DNA of 64,000 nucleotides from positions 1 through 64,000 of the forward strand of contig CAMEWO010000006.1 in the NCBI GenBank assembly GCA_945946665.1, read 5' to 3'. Below the pieces are notes generated by a model, which ran no database searches, was not told the DNA's origin, and worked only from the letters and a program-made list of their open reading frames with translations. The position numbers were made by a program, and so were the translations under genes. Source of the stretch: an uncultured Eubacterium sp. (GTDB lineage Bacteria; Bacillota; Clostridia; Lachnospirales; Lachnospiraceae). Shown piece after piece: positions 36,177 to 44,772 of this stretch. How positions within the stretch are numbered: position 1 is the first letter of the stretch; each line of letters begins with the position of its first letter.

Positions 36177-36917
36177 TCAGTCATAGTATTTCTTGATGTA
36201 AACTCTGTTGAATATTGAAAATGTATCCTTAAACACCTTCAATACATCTTTGGTCCCTATTCTTTTTGCTTCCTTATCCCTGACATACTTTAGTTCCACC
36301 GGCATCTCCTCAATTCTGTATCCCCGCCTGTTAAGTGCCACAAGAAGCTCAATATCATAAGCAAATCCCGATGTTCTTACAAGATGGGCCACAGACTTGA
36401 TTGCCTCCCTCCTAAACAGCTTTATGCCTGTCTGGGTATCCTGTACCTTCAGATGAAAAAGAAACAGCAGCATAATATAATAACATCTGCTCATAATCCT
36501 TCTTTTCAGAGGATATACAATATGGGAATCCTTGTGGAATTTGCAGCCTATCACTACATCTGCTTTTGACTGTTCCATTTTCTTAAGGAATCCCTTAAGC
36601 TGGCCAGGAGGCAGTTCCAGGTCTGCATCCAGAAATGCTATATAATCCCCATCTGCCATGGTAACCCCTGTAATAATTGCAGCTCCCTTTCCATGATTCT
36701 TATCAGATGAAACAAGCTTTACCCTGCTGTCTTTCATGCAGGCTCTTTCTATTTCTTTTCTGGTATTGTCCCTGCTTCCGTCATTGACAGCAACAATCTC
36801 AATATTTTCTGCAAAGTCTGACACAACCTCAAGAGTTGTCATTATGCTGTTATATATTAAAGCCTCCTCATTATAGGCAGGCATAACTATTGATATTTTT
36901 CCCTGTGTCACAGTCAT
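36177..36917 (-). CDS. family 2 glycosyltransferase, ALG5-like
   Basis: The 246-residue protein opens with KISIVMPAYNEEALIYNSI. It has the donor motifs VAVNDGSRDNT, KNHGKGAAI and FLDADLELPP, and DTQTGIKLFRREA in the acceptor region. This set is typical of dolichyl/undecaprenyl-phosphate glucosyltransferases (ALG5-like). It likely produces a polyprenyl-phosphate hexose. It lies between glf and the tRNA-Leu terminator, so it probably starts a new transcription unit; no clear promoter was identified in the 93 bases between the terminator and the gene. Confidence 0.85.
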   Translation of the reverse strand: MTVTQGKISIVMPAYNEEALIYNSIMTTLEVVSDFAENIEIVAVNDGSRDNTRKEIERACMKDSRVKLVSSDKNHGKGAAIITGVTMADGDYIAFLDADLELPPGQLKGFLKKMEQSKADVVIGCKFHKDSHIVYPLKRRIMSRCYYIMLLFLFHLKVQDTQTGIKLFRREAIKSVAHLVRTSGFAYDIELLVALNRRGYRIEEMPVELKYVRDKEAKRIGTKDVLKVFKDTFSIFNRVYIKKYYD

Positions 36918-37010
36918 CCTCTTTCATATATACTTTATCTGTAATATGTCCAACTGGTACATCCTTGCGTAATGTATAGAAACCGGTGTACCAGATGTAA
37001 CCTCAAGCTA

Positions 37011-37053
37011 AAACTAAAAATGACAGCAAAGTGAATAAGCCACTTCACTGTCA
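37011..37053 (-). terminator. terminator after tRNA-Leu
   Basis: On the minus strand TGACAGTGAAGTG pairs with CACTTTGCTGTCA (37021-37053) and is followed by TTTTTAGTTT, 12 bases past the tRNA. Confidence 0.8.
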
Positions 37054-37064
37054 TACATAAATTA

Positions 37065-37151
37065 TGCCGGCAACGGGAATCGAACCCGTATGGGAGTATA
37101 AGTCCCGCAGGATTTTAAGTCCTGTGCGTCTGCCAGTTCCGCCACACCGGC
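37065..37151 (-). tRNA. tRNA-Leu (UAA)
   Basis: An 87-nt class II tRNA. Acceptor stem GCCGGTG pairs with TGCCGGC, discriminator A, no encoded CCA. The anticodon arm is CAGGA-CTTAAAA-TCCTG with anticodon TAA. The long variable arm is GGGAC-TTAT-ACTCCC and the T arm ACGGG-TTCGATT-CCCGT. It is flanked by its own promoter and terminator. Confidence 0.95.
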
Positions 37152-37167
37152 CTGCTAACAATAAAGG

Positions 37168-37196
37168 ATTGTAGCATATTTTTTAGTAGTAATCAA
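37168..37196 (-). promoter_or_regulatory. tRNA-Leu promoter
   Basis: Minus strand: TTGATT (37196-37191), 17-bp spacer, TACAAT (37173-37168). The -35 box overlaps the stop region of the upstream glycosyltransferase gene. Confidence 0.65.
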
Positions 37197-38146
37197 GCCT
37201 TATCGGACTCCTCATCAAAGTTTATTCTCTCCTCCTCAATAACAAGAGGTCTGTTCATAACTCTCTGATTGATACTTATTATATATTCACCCATAAGTCC
37301 GATAAAGAACAGCTGAAGGGAACCGAGAAATGATACAAGAAGAATAAGTGGAACCATACCTGCTGTAAATCTGTCCCAGTAAATCAGCTTTAATACAAGA
37401 TAAACTATTGCCACAACAATACTTATTCCGCCACATATTACTCCCAGAAATGTCGCAATCCTTAATCCCATCTTTGTATATGAGGTAAAGCTCAACATAG
37501 CAGCATCATAGAGAGTAAAGAAATTATTATGTGTCTTTCCTGCTCTTCTCTGTGCCTGTGTATATTCAATCTCAGTTTTCTTGAATCCCAGCTCTCCAAC
37601 AATTCCCCTTATGAATGGAATCGGGTCCTTTAAATCCCTTAACACCTGGACAAAGGACTTATCATATAACCCAAAGCCTGTAAAATGCTCAATCTGTTCA
37701 GCAGATGACATTTTTTTGATAATCTTGTAGTAGCATGATCTCAGGAAATACATTATCTTATTTTCCTTGCTGGAAGTCTTTACGGCGCACACTATCTTGT
37801 AGCCCTTCTCCCACTCAGCCACCAGTCGTGGAATTACGTCAATAGGATCCTGGAAATCAGCGCATACCGGAATAGTACAGTCACCATCAGTCTGAAGTAT
37901 TCCGTAATAAGGCGAGTTAAACTGGCCAAAGTTCTTGGCATTGAATATTGCCTTGATTTTCCTGTTTTCCTTGCAGAGTTGTCTTAACTTCACTCTTGTT
38001 GCATCTGTCGAGTCATTATCAATGAACAGAATATCATAATCATACTGAGGGAGATCCTTTTCAAACATCTGTATTAATGCCTGGCTAAGGGGCACAACAT
38101 TATCTTCCTCGTTGTAACATGGCACCATAATACTTATCTTTTTCAT
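37193..38146 (-). CDS. GtrB/ArnC-type polyprenyl-phosphate glycosyltransferase
   Basis: The 317-residue protein has a GT-A domain (KISIMVPCYNEEDNVVPL, FIDNDSTDAT, VPVCADFQDP) and two C-terminal membrane helices (about residues 240-265 and 280-305) with LMGEYIISINQRV, as in GtrB, ArnC and YkcC-like enzymes. It transfers a sugar from a nucleotide donor to undecaprenyl phosphate on the inner face. ATG 38146 overlaps the previous stop in a TAATG junction and has AGGTAGAG upstream, so translation is coupled. The GtrA-like flippase encoded at 41031 is its likely partner. Confidence 0.9.
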   Translation of the reverse strand: MKKISIMVPCYNEEDNVVPLSQALIQMFEKDLPQYDYDILFIDNDSTDATRVKLRQLCKENRKIKAIFNAKNFGQFNSPYYGILQTDGDCTIPVCADFQDPIDVIPRLVAEWEKGYKIVCAVKTSSKENKIMYFLRSCYYKIIKKMSSAEQIEHFTGFGLYDKSFVQVLRDLKDPIPFIRGIVGELGFKKTEIEYTQAQRRAGKTHNNFFTLYDAAMLSFTSYTKMGLRIATFLGVICGGISIVVAIVYLVLKLIYWDRFTAGMVPLILLVSFLGSLQLFFIGLMGEYIISINQRVMNRPLVIEEERINFDEESDKA

Positions 38147-39111
38147 TACTCTACCTGACCTTTCGTCAACTGATTCTTCCACCAGGAAACAGTTTCGGCT
38201 ATTCCCTGCTCAAATGTATAGGAAGGCTGAAATCCTGTATCTCTCACCAAATCCTCGATATCAGCACACAGGTACATAACCTGCCTGTCTGAATAAGGAA
38301 CCTCACCAAACCCAACCGGGAGGCTTTTATCAACAGTATCTCTAATAACAGCAATGTAATCTTTAAGAGGTCTTGCCTGTCCACTTCCCAGACAGTAAAC
38401 CTGACCATCTCTTCCCTTTTCTGACAGTGCAAGCAAAGCCTTTGCTGCATCCTTTGAATACAGATAATCCCACATCTGCTCGCCCTTGGTGCAGGAAGGC
38501 TTCTCACCATTCAGAAGTTTAATGATGGTAGAGGAAACCATGGTATTTTCCCCGTCATAAGGACCATATACACTTAATATACGGACCCATATATGCTTTA
38601 TGCCCTTCTCCCTGCATGCGATTCTGGTCATCTGTCCTGCACACAGCTTGGCTATTCCATATCCATTTTCAGGAAATGCAGGAACTCCTGCATTAAGCTT
38701 CCCTTCAAATCTTCCATACTCTGCCTGGGATCCAGCCCCTACAAATGTAGAGCACCCCAAAGCTTGGGCGGCTTCCACTGCATCCAGCGCATATCGCACA
38801 TTTTGATTCTGTCCATACATATTGTTACGGCTGTTTCCAAATGTGCCATCCCATCCAAAATGATAGAATGTATCAGCCCCTTCTGGAATCAGTTCAGGCA
38901 GTCTGTTAAGTTCCTTAAGGTCACAGTACACAACCTTAACATTATCTGATTCCTGTATTCTCCCGGCTCTCTTAGAACCGGGTCTTACCACTGCCACCAC
39001 CTGTACCCCGTTGTGGGACAGACACTGTATTAATGCTGTTCCAATAGCTCCAGTTGGCCCTGTTATAACTGCTCTTTTCAATTTATATTCTCCATTATAT
39101 ATGACTTTCAT
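38146..39111 (-). CDS. NAD(P)-dependent sugar epimerase/reductase (extended SDR), YerF-like position
   Basis: The 321-residue protein has an N-terminal Rossmann motif (ITGPTGAIGTAL), VGAGSQAEYG, and catalytic YGIAK near residue 150. The rest follows NAD-dependent epimerase/dehydratase proteins. It follows the ThDP-dependent enzyme with a TAATG stop/start overlap. By position it could be the final keto-reductase on a branched CDP-3,6-dideoxysugar, as YerF is in Yersinia; this is inference. A TTG at 39081 with GGAG 8 bases upstream is an alternative start that matches the usual family N-terminus. Confidence 0.82.
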   Translation of the reverse strand: MKVIYNGEYKLKRAVITGPTGAIGTALIQCLSHNGVQVVAVVRPGSKRAGRIQESDNVKVVYCDLKELNRLPELIPEGADTFYHFGWDGTFGNSRNNMYGQNQNVRYALDAVEAAQALGCSTFVGAGSQAEYGRFEGKLNAGVPAFPENGYGIAKLCAGQMTRIACREKGIKHIWVRILSVYGPYDGENTMVSSTIIKLLNGEKPSCTKGEQMWDYLYSKDAAKALLALSEKGRDGQVYCLGSGQARPLKDYIAVIRDTVDKSLPVGFGEVPYSDRQVMYLCADIEDLVRDTGFQPSYTFEQGIAETVSWWKNQLTKGQVE

Positions 39112-40988
39112 TACGAAAGAGGCTTGATTATCATATTGCTGTAGAATTCATCCCTGTCCAGGAATGGTGCAAGGTCTTCAAGAGGAGGTGACACAAGAGT
39201 TCCATCTGGAAGTCTCTTGGTGGATGATTTAGGCTCAAAATTCTGTGTTGTAGATACAAATATCTCACATACAGCAGGACCATCCTCTGCCAGAGTATCC
39301 TCAATTGCCTTTTCCAGCTTATCATTACTGTCTGCACTGTAGTATGGATATCCGTAAGCAGCCACAATCTTTCCCATATCAGGAAAGCTTAAATCACCGC
39401 TTTCAGGACCTATACCCACAAACTGCTTATTGAACAGATTTGTCTGTGTCTGTCTTATAGAATGATATCCCTGGTTATTTATAATAAATATCTTGATTGG
39501 CATCTTGTGGTGAATAATGGTCTGAAGCTCCTGTATATTCATCTGGATACTTCCGTCACCTGTTACAAGAATAATATCCTTGACTTTCTTTCCAAGAGAC
39601 CTGCCATTTAATGCTTCATCTCCAAACTCAGCCACAGCAGCTCCGATTGCTGCAGGAAGGTCATATCCCATAGAAGCAATAGCAGAATTAATGATGAATC
39701 TCTGGTCTTTCTTAATCTCATAGCCATGGCTTCCCACGACACAGGCAGAACCGTTACCTACAACAGTTACCTGGCCTTCGTCAAGCCTTCTGCTTAATTC
39801 TTTAATAAATGCATATACATTGGCATGGTCCTTGTCTTCATAATGCTTAGGAAGAACAACAGGATATTTTTCCTTCCAGTTCTGGCATGTCTTAACCCAT
39901 TCTTCATTCTGGAATAACTTACCACCTGCAAGCTGACCTGATTTTTCCATACCACCAAGAACCTTCTCCATCTTTGAGAGAAGTTCCTTTGCATCTCCCC
40001 ATACAGGCATATCAACATGAAGTGTAGGCTTCTTTAACTCGGCCTCATCTACATCATTCATAATAACATAAGCTTCTCTCGCCCATGTCTTCCAGTTATA
40101 TCCAACCTGACGGATGCTTAATCTGTTACCAATTGAAAGCACCAGATCCGAATTCTGTACTGCGAAATTACCGGCTCTGTCTCCCATTATTCCGCCACGT
40201 CCCACATAATATGGGTGTTCATCATATATGGCATCAATGCTGTCCCAGCAGGTTGCCACAGGAATTCCCAACAGCTCAACAACCCTTTTAAAGCTGTCGT
40301 ATCCTCCTGATATTCTTATTCCATTGCCGGCATAGAGCACCGGACGCTTCGCATTCTTAATCTTGTCTATAATAGCTTCAACAGTTGAATCTTCAATGTG
40401 AGGCGGAAGATTATTTTCATATTCCTCAGGATCAAAACCTCTTAACTCCTCTGTCTCTACTGTTCCTCCCTGTACATTAAGAGGAATATCAAGCCAGCAT
40501 GGACCCGGTCTTCCTGTTGTAGCAATGTACAACGCCTTTTCAAGACAATATCTGATATCATTTGGATTAATTACCATCTGGGCGTATTTAGTCATTGCCT
40601 GGGCAGATTTAGTAATATCAAATTCCTGGTCTCCCATGGCTCTTAAGTTAAGTCCGGTGCTTCTGGCAGTTGTATCGTATCTGACCTGTCCTGATATTAC
40701 AAGCATAGGGATAGAATCAAGATATCCTCCTACAACTCCTGTCATGGCATTAGTTCCACCAGGGCCTGTAGTCACACATAAAAGCGCTATCTTATTATGA
40801 ATTCTTGCATAGCTTTCCGCAGCAATGGCACATGCCTGCTCATGATGGTTATACACACATGTAAGACCCTTCTGGTGTCCAAAACTGTCATTAAGATGCA
40901 TGGCTCCACCACCGGTTACCGTAAATGCATGGGTTATCCCATAATCCACCAGAAACTGTGCAATATAGTCAGATACCTTTACCTTCAT
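39111..40988 (-). CDS. thiamine-diphosphate-dependent enzyme, acetolactate-synthase fold (YerE-like candidate)
   Basis: The 625-residue protein has the three ThDP-enzyme domains. The Pyr domain has catalytic Glu50 in NHHEQACAIAAESYAR and TTGPGGTNAMTGV. A central domain follows. The PP domain has GDGSIQMN at 477-484 closing with NN at 504-505. It resembles acetolactate synthase and acolyases but lies in a CDP-deoxysugar operon, not with ilv genes. The family includes YerE, which transfers a two-carbon unit from pyruvate to CDP-4-keto-3,6-dideoxyglucose. That role fits the neighbours (rfbF, rfbG, rfbH, SDR). Other ThDP branching or decarboxylating activities remain possible. Start at 40988 follows GAGGTG; the GTG at 41000 is rejected. 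Confidence 0.85.
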   Translation of the reverse strand: MKVKVSDYIAQFLVDYGITHAFTVTGGGAMHLNDSFGHQKGLTCVYNHHEQACAIAAESYARIHNKIALLCVTTGPGGTNAMTGVVGGYLDSIPMLVISGQVRYDTTARSTGLNLRAMGDQEFDITKSAQAMTKYAQMVINPNDIRYCLEKALYIATTGRPGPCWLDIPLNVQGGTVETEELRGFDPEEYENNLPPHIEDSTVEAIIDKIKNAKRPVLYAGNGIRISGGYDSFKRVVELLGIPVATCWDSIDAIYDEHPYYVGRGGIMGDRAGNFAVQNSDLVLSIGNRLSIRQVGYNWKTWAREAYVIMNDVDEAELKKPTLHVDMPVWGDAKELLSKMEKVLGGMEKSGQLAGGKLFQNEEWVKTCQNWKEKYPVVLPKHYEDKDHANVYAFIKELSRRLDEGQVTVVGNGSACVVGSHGYEIKKDQRFIINSAIASMGYDLPAAIGAAVAEFGDEALNGRSLGKKVKDIILVTGDGSIQMNIQELQTIIHHKMPIKIFIINNQGYHSIRQTQTNLFNKQFVGIGPESGDLSFPDMGKIVAAYGYPYYSADSNDKLEKAIEDTLAEDGPAVCEIFVSTTQNFEPKSSTKRLPDGTLVSPPLEDLAPFLDRDEFYSNMIIKPLS

Positions 40989-41030
40989 AAAACACCTCAC
41001 CTCTGCGCTGTTTGAAACGCCAAAATATAT

Positions 41031-41540
41031 TTATTTCTTCCCAAAAGCCCACAGCTTGTTCATGAAGAAATTAATAGGAATGTTAATAATAAGATTAATT
41101 ATTGGTGCTATCATCTTATTAATTCCCAGTACTGATACCCAAAGATACAGAAGCACGTTATTGAGAATCAGACCAGTAAATGCATATGAACAATATGTTT
41201 TAAACAATGCCGCCCATATGTTTCTCTTCTCACCATCATCAGCCTTGAATACATATTTGTTATTCCAGTAGAATGACCAGAGAACACTTAGCAGGAAAGA
41301 GACCACGTTAGCTATAAAATAATCAATTGAAGGAAACAGTCCTGCATTAATAAGAATTCCAAGTGTTATGGCATACAGGGCATATGAAACGATTGTATTA
41401 GATACACCCACCAGACCAAATTGAAGAAACTCCTTAAATGTCTGTCTTGTCTTGTCTGTAAGGTCCTTTTTCAGAATTCTGAAAAGAAGTTCAACACATT
41501 TCATGTATATGTTTTCTATTGCTTTATATACTTTCTTCAT
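41031..41540 (-). CDS. GtrA-like membrane protein
   Basis: The 169-residue protein has four membrane helices after a cytoplasmic start. It shows the GtrA signature FLQFGLVGVSNTIVSYALY and the SFLLSVLWSFYWNNKYVF loop. GtrA proteins are thought to flip polyprenyl-phosphate sugars made by GtrB-type enzymes. Its likely partner is encoded at 37193 in the same operon. Confidence 0.9.
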   Translation of the reverse strand: MKKVYKAIENIYMKCVELLFRILKKDLTDKTRQTFKEFLQFGLVGVSNTIVSYALYAITLGILINAGLFPSIDYFIANVVSFLLSVLWSFYWNNKYVFKADDGEKRNIWAALFKTYCSYAFTGLILNNVLLYLWVSVLGINKMIAPIINLIINIPINFFMNKLWAFGKK

Positions 41541-41562
41541 TATGAATCTGCCTCACATGTTT

Positions 41563-42900
41563 CTACTGATTAACTGCTTCTTTAATTGTTTTAGCCATAA
41601 AATCAATCATTTCATCAGTCATTCCAGGATATACACCAACCCAGAAAGTATCATTCATGATTCTGTCAGTTACCTCAAGACCGCCATACACTCTGAAGCC
41701 TTCACCAGAAGCTCTCATTTCATCAAAGCATGGATGCTTGATAATATTTCCTGCAAAGAGATTTCTTGTCTGTACGCCGTGATCTTCTATATACTTAACA
41801 ACCTGCTTTCTGTCAATTCCCTCTCTTACAGTGATTAGGAAACCAAACCAGCTAGGTCTTGAATTAGCACAGGCTTCTGGAAGAATGATTTTATCTGCAA
41901 CTTCCTCTAATGCTGCCTTTAATCTGTCAAAATTATGTCTTCTTCTCTCAACGAATGATGGGAACTTCTCAAGCTGGGCACAGCCTACAGCAGCCTGCAT
42001 GTCTGTTGCCTTAAGGTTATATCCGAAATGAGAATATACATATTTATGGTCATATCCCAGTGGCAGCTCACCATACTGTCTGTCAAATCTGTGACCGCAC
42101 ATATTATCCACCCCTGATGGGCATACACAGTCACGGCCCCAGTCCCTGAAAGAACGGATACATTTGTTAAGAAGAGGATTGTTAGTGTATACAGCACCGC
42201 CTTCACCCATAGTCATATGATGAGGTGGGTAGAAGCTGCTTGTTCCAATATCACCGATTGTTCCGGTAAATTTCTCCTCGCCGTTGATTGTATACTTTGA
42301 GCCCAGGGCATCACAGTTGTCCTCCACAAGCCAGAGGTTGTGCTTATCACAGAATTCTTTAACTGCCCCAAGGTCAAATGGATTACCCAGGGTGTGGGCA
42401 ATCATAACTGCCTTAGTCTTATCTGATAATGCTCCCTCCAGTTTAGTAACATCAATATTGTACTGTGGAATTGTAACATCTACGAATACAGGCACTGCAC
42501 CATACTGGATTGCAGGTGTGATTGTTGTAGGAAATCCTGCTGCCACAGTAATAATTTCGTCACCCCTCTTAATTCTTCTGTCACCTAACAGCGGAGAAGT
42601 AAGAGCCATGAAAGCATTAAGGTTGGCAGATGAACCTGAGTTAACTACCGATACATACTTAACATTAAGATACTCACCCAGCTGTTTTTCAAACTGCTCA
42701 GTATATCTTCCTGATGTCAGCCAGAACTCCAGTGCTGAATCCACCAGATTCATCATCTCCTTACTGTCGTATACACGGCTTGCATAAGGGATTCTGTCTC
42801 CTTCCTTGTACTCCTTATTGTTGTGGTACTTCTTACAGTACTCATCAACCATTGAAAGTATCTCTTCTCTTGCCTGTGATTCATTCTTATTCTCGAACAT
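41563..42900 (-). CDS. rfbH: CDP-4-keto-6-deoxy-D-glucose 3-dehydrase (E1)
   Basis: PMP/[2Fe-2S] enzyme removing the C3 hydroxyl in 3,6-dideoxyhexose synthesis. The 445-residue protein keeps the two features separating E1 from ordinary DegT aminotransferases. The PLP lysine is replaced by His (FYPPHHMTMGEGG, His227). The cluster Cys set is present at C196, C258, C260 and C268 (GRDCVCPSGVDNMC). It normally works with an NADH-dependent iron-sulfur flavoreductase (E3/DdhD); none is visible in this window, so the electron donor must come from elsewhere. It sits 10 bases after rfbG. Confidence 0.96.
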   Translation of the reverse strand: MFENKNESQAREEILSMVDEYCKKYHNNKEYKEGDRIPYASRVYDSKEMMNLVDSALEFWLTSGRYTEQFEKQLGEYLNVKYVSVVNSGSSANLNAFMALTSPLLGDRRIKRGDEIITVAAGFPTTITPAIQYGAVPVFVDVTIPQYNIDVTKLEGALSDKTKAVMIAHTLGNPFDLGAVKEFCDKHNLWLVEDNCDALGSKYTINGEEKFTGTIGDIGTSSFYPPHHMTMGEGGAVYTNNPLLNKCIRSFRDWGRDCVCPSGVDNMCGHRFDRQYGELPLGYDHKYVYSHFGYNLKATDMQAAVGCAQLEKFPSFVERRRHNFDRLKAALEEVADKIILPEACANSRPSWFGFLITVREGIDRKQVVKYIEDHGVQTRNLFAGNIIKHPCFDEMRASGEGFRVYGGLEVTDRIMNDTFWVGVYPGMTDEMIDFMAKTIKEAVNQ

Positions 42901-42909
42901 TGCTTCCTC

Positions 42910-43962
42910 CTAGTTAAAAAACTCCTGAATTTCTTTGTCCATACATGCCACAACATCTCCGCCTGCAGCATACACCTTTGACCATTCCACTGATTTCTCA
43001 ATGGCAGTATCAAAATTCCATCTTGGCTTCCATCCAAATGTAGTCTTAAGCTTTGAACAGTCAAGCTTAAGAAAATTAGCCTCATGAGGGCCTCCATCAT
43101 AGCGGTCAATCCACTTAATACCCTCACCCCATTTGGCACAGAATGTATCTACAAGTTTTCCTGTAGTAACGCAGTCTGTCTCATCTGGTCCCACATTATA
43201 GAAACCTGCATATTTCTTATCTTCAAACTGTTTCTGGGCAATTATCAAATAGGCTGCCAGAGGCTCCAGCACATGCTGGTATGGTCTTGTGGAATGTGGA
43301 TTTCTCACTATAATATCCTTTCCCTCAATAGCTGCCCTTACGCAGTCAGGAACAATTCTGTCATTGGCAAAATCACCGCCACCGATAACATTTCCTGCCC
43401 TGGCTGTAGAAACTGCCAGATCCATATTGTTAAAAAATGAATTGATATAGCTGTGGGTTACAAGTTCTGAACATGACTTGCTGTTGGAATATGGATCAAA
43501 TCCATCCAGAGGCTCATTCTCCCTGTATCCCCATTCCCATTCATTATTCTTATATACCTTGTCAGTTGTGACATTCAGGAAAGACTTAACGCATGGATTA
43601 AGCCTTACACACTCACATATATTCACAGTACCCATTACATTAGTTTCATAGGTATATACAGGATCTTTGTAAGAATCTCTCACAATTGGCTGTGCTGCCA
43701 GATGAAGTACAATCTCCGGCTGTGTCTGTTCAAATACCTTCTTAAGATGGTCAAGGTCTCTTATATCTCCGATAACAGAATTCATCCTGCTTTCCACATC
43801 AGCCATAGAAAACAGATTAGGCTCTGTTGGAGGGTTTAATGAATATCCCGTAACCTGCGCCCCAGCATTAATAAGAATTCTGCAAAGCCATGTTCCCTTG
43901 AATCCGGTATGTCCCGTAACAAGAACCTTCTTACCCTTATAAAAACTTAAATCCATTGCCAT
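42910..43962 (-). CDS. rfbG: CDP-glucose 4,6-dehydratase
   Basis: Extended SDR forming CDP-4-keto-6-deoxyglucose. The 350-residue protein has the NAD-binding VTGHTGFKGTWLC segment and VTTDKVYKNNEWEWGYRENE around the catalytic Thr. The YSNSKSCSELV YxxxK motif and RAGNVIGGGDFANDRIVPD, diagnostic for CDP-glucose dehydratases, are also present. It lies between rfbF and rfbH in the classical F-G-H order. Confidence 0.96.
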   Translation of the reverse strand: MAMDLSFYKGKKVLVTGHTGFKGTWLCRILINAGAQVTGYSLNPPTEPNLFSMADVESRMNSVIGDIRDLDHLKKVFEQTQPEIVLHLAAQPIVRDSYKDPVYTYETNVMGTVNICECVRLNPCVKSFLNVTTDKVYKNNEWEWGYRENEPLDGFDPYSNSKSCSELVTHSYINSFFNNMDLAVSTARAGNVIGGGDFANDRIVPDCVRAAIEGKDIIVRNPHSTRPYQHVLEPLAAYLIIAQKQFEDKKYAGFYNVGPDETDCVTTGKLVDTFCAKWGEGIKWIDRYDGGPHEANFLKLDCSKLKTTFGWKPRWNFDTAIEKSVEWSKVYAAGGDVVACMDKEIQEFFN

Positions 43963-43980
43963 TCTCCTTCACCGAAAAAC

Positions 43981-44757
43981 TTAATCCCAGTTCTTCCATG
44001 GAGCCTTGCCAGACTGCCACAGTTCCTCCAGCTTTTCCATCTCTCTCTTGGTATCCATACACTGCCAGTAACCGTTGTGGTTAAATGCCTTTAACTGTCC
44101 AAGCTGGGCACATTTTTCAAGAGGCTCCTTCTCAAATACAGTTGAATCCCCGTCAATAAAATCAAAAATCTCTGGTTCGAGAACCATGTAGCCGGCATTG
44201 ATACGGCTTCCATCTGATGTCTGTTTTTCCCTGAAAGACTTAATTGTGTTATCACTGTCTATATCAAGCACACCAAATCTCTGTCCTACTGTAACCGCTG
44301 TCATAGTAGCAATCTTACCATGGGACTCATGGAACTTCACCAGGTCATTAATATTAATATCACACACACCGTCACCATAGGTAAGCATAAATGTCTCATT
44401 ACCTACATATGGCTGGATTCTCTTAACACGTCCGCCTGTCATTGTATTAAGTCCTGTATCTACCAGTGTTACCTTCCATGGCTCTGAGAAATTGTTATGC
44501 ACTGTCATCTGTCCGCCTTTGGTAAAGTCAAAGGTAACATCTGAATTATGAAGGGCATAATCTGCAAACCACTCCTTAATCACATACTGCTTGTAGCCAC
44601 AGCATATGATAAAATCGTTGTATCCATAGCTTGAATATTCCTTCATAATATGCCAGAGAATTGGCTTACCACCAATCTCAATCATTGGCTTTGGTTTTAA
44701 ATGACTTTCCTCACTGATTCTTGTTCCGAATCCACCTGCTAAAATTACTGTTTTCAT
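43981..44757 (-). CDS. rfbF: glucose-1-phosphate cytidylyltransferase
   Basis: Makes CDP-glucose from CTP and glucose-1-P, the first committed step of CDP-dideoxyhexose synthesis. The 258-residue protein has the signature VILAGGFGTRISEESHLKPKPMIEIG, LTYGDGVCD (catalytic Asp) and RINAGYMVLEPEIFDFI. The start at 44757 follows GGAG at 6 bases; the in-frame ATG at 44769 is less well placed. Confidence 0.96.
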   Translation of the reverse strand: MKTVILAGGFGTRISEESHLKPKPMIEIGGKPILWHIMKEYSSYGYNDFIICCGYKQYVIKEWFADYALHNSDVTFDFTKGGQMTVHNNFSEPWKVTLVDTGLNTMTGGRVKRIQPYVGNETFMLTYGDGVCDININDLVKFHESHGKIATMTAVTVGQRFGVLDIDSDNTIKSFREKQTSDGSRINAGYMVLEPEIFDFIDGDSTVFEKEPLEKCAQLGQLKAFNHNGYWQCMDTKREMEKLEELWQSGKAPWKNWD

Positions 44758-44772
44758 GTTAATCTCCATTCT

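Noticed and set aside
37065..37151. Attachment site of an integrated element at tRNA-Leu
   Set aside because: No integrase, excisionase or duplicated tRNA 3' end was seen in the window.
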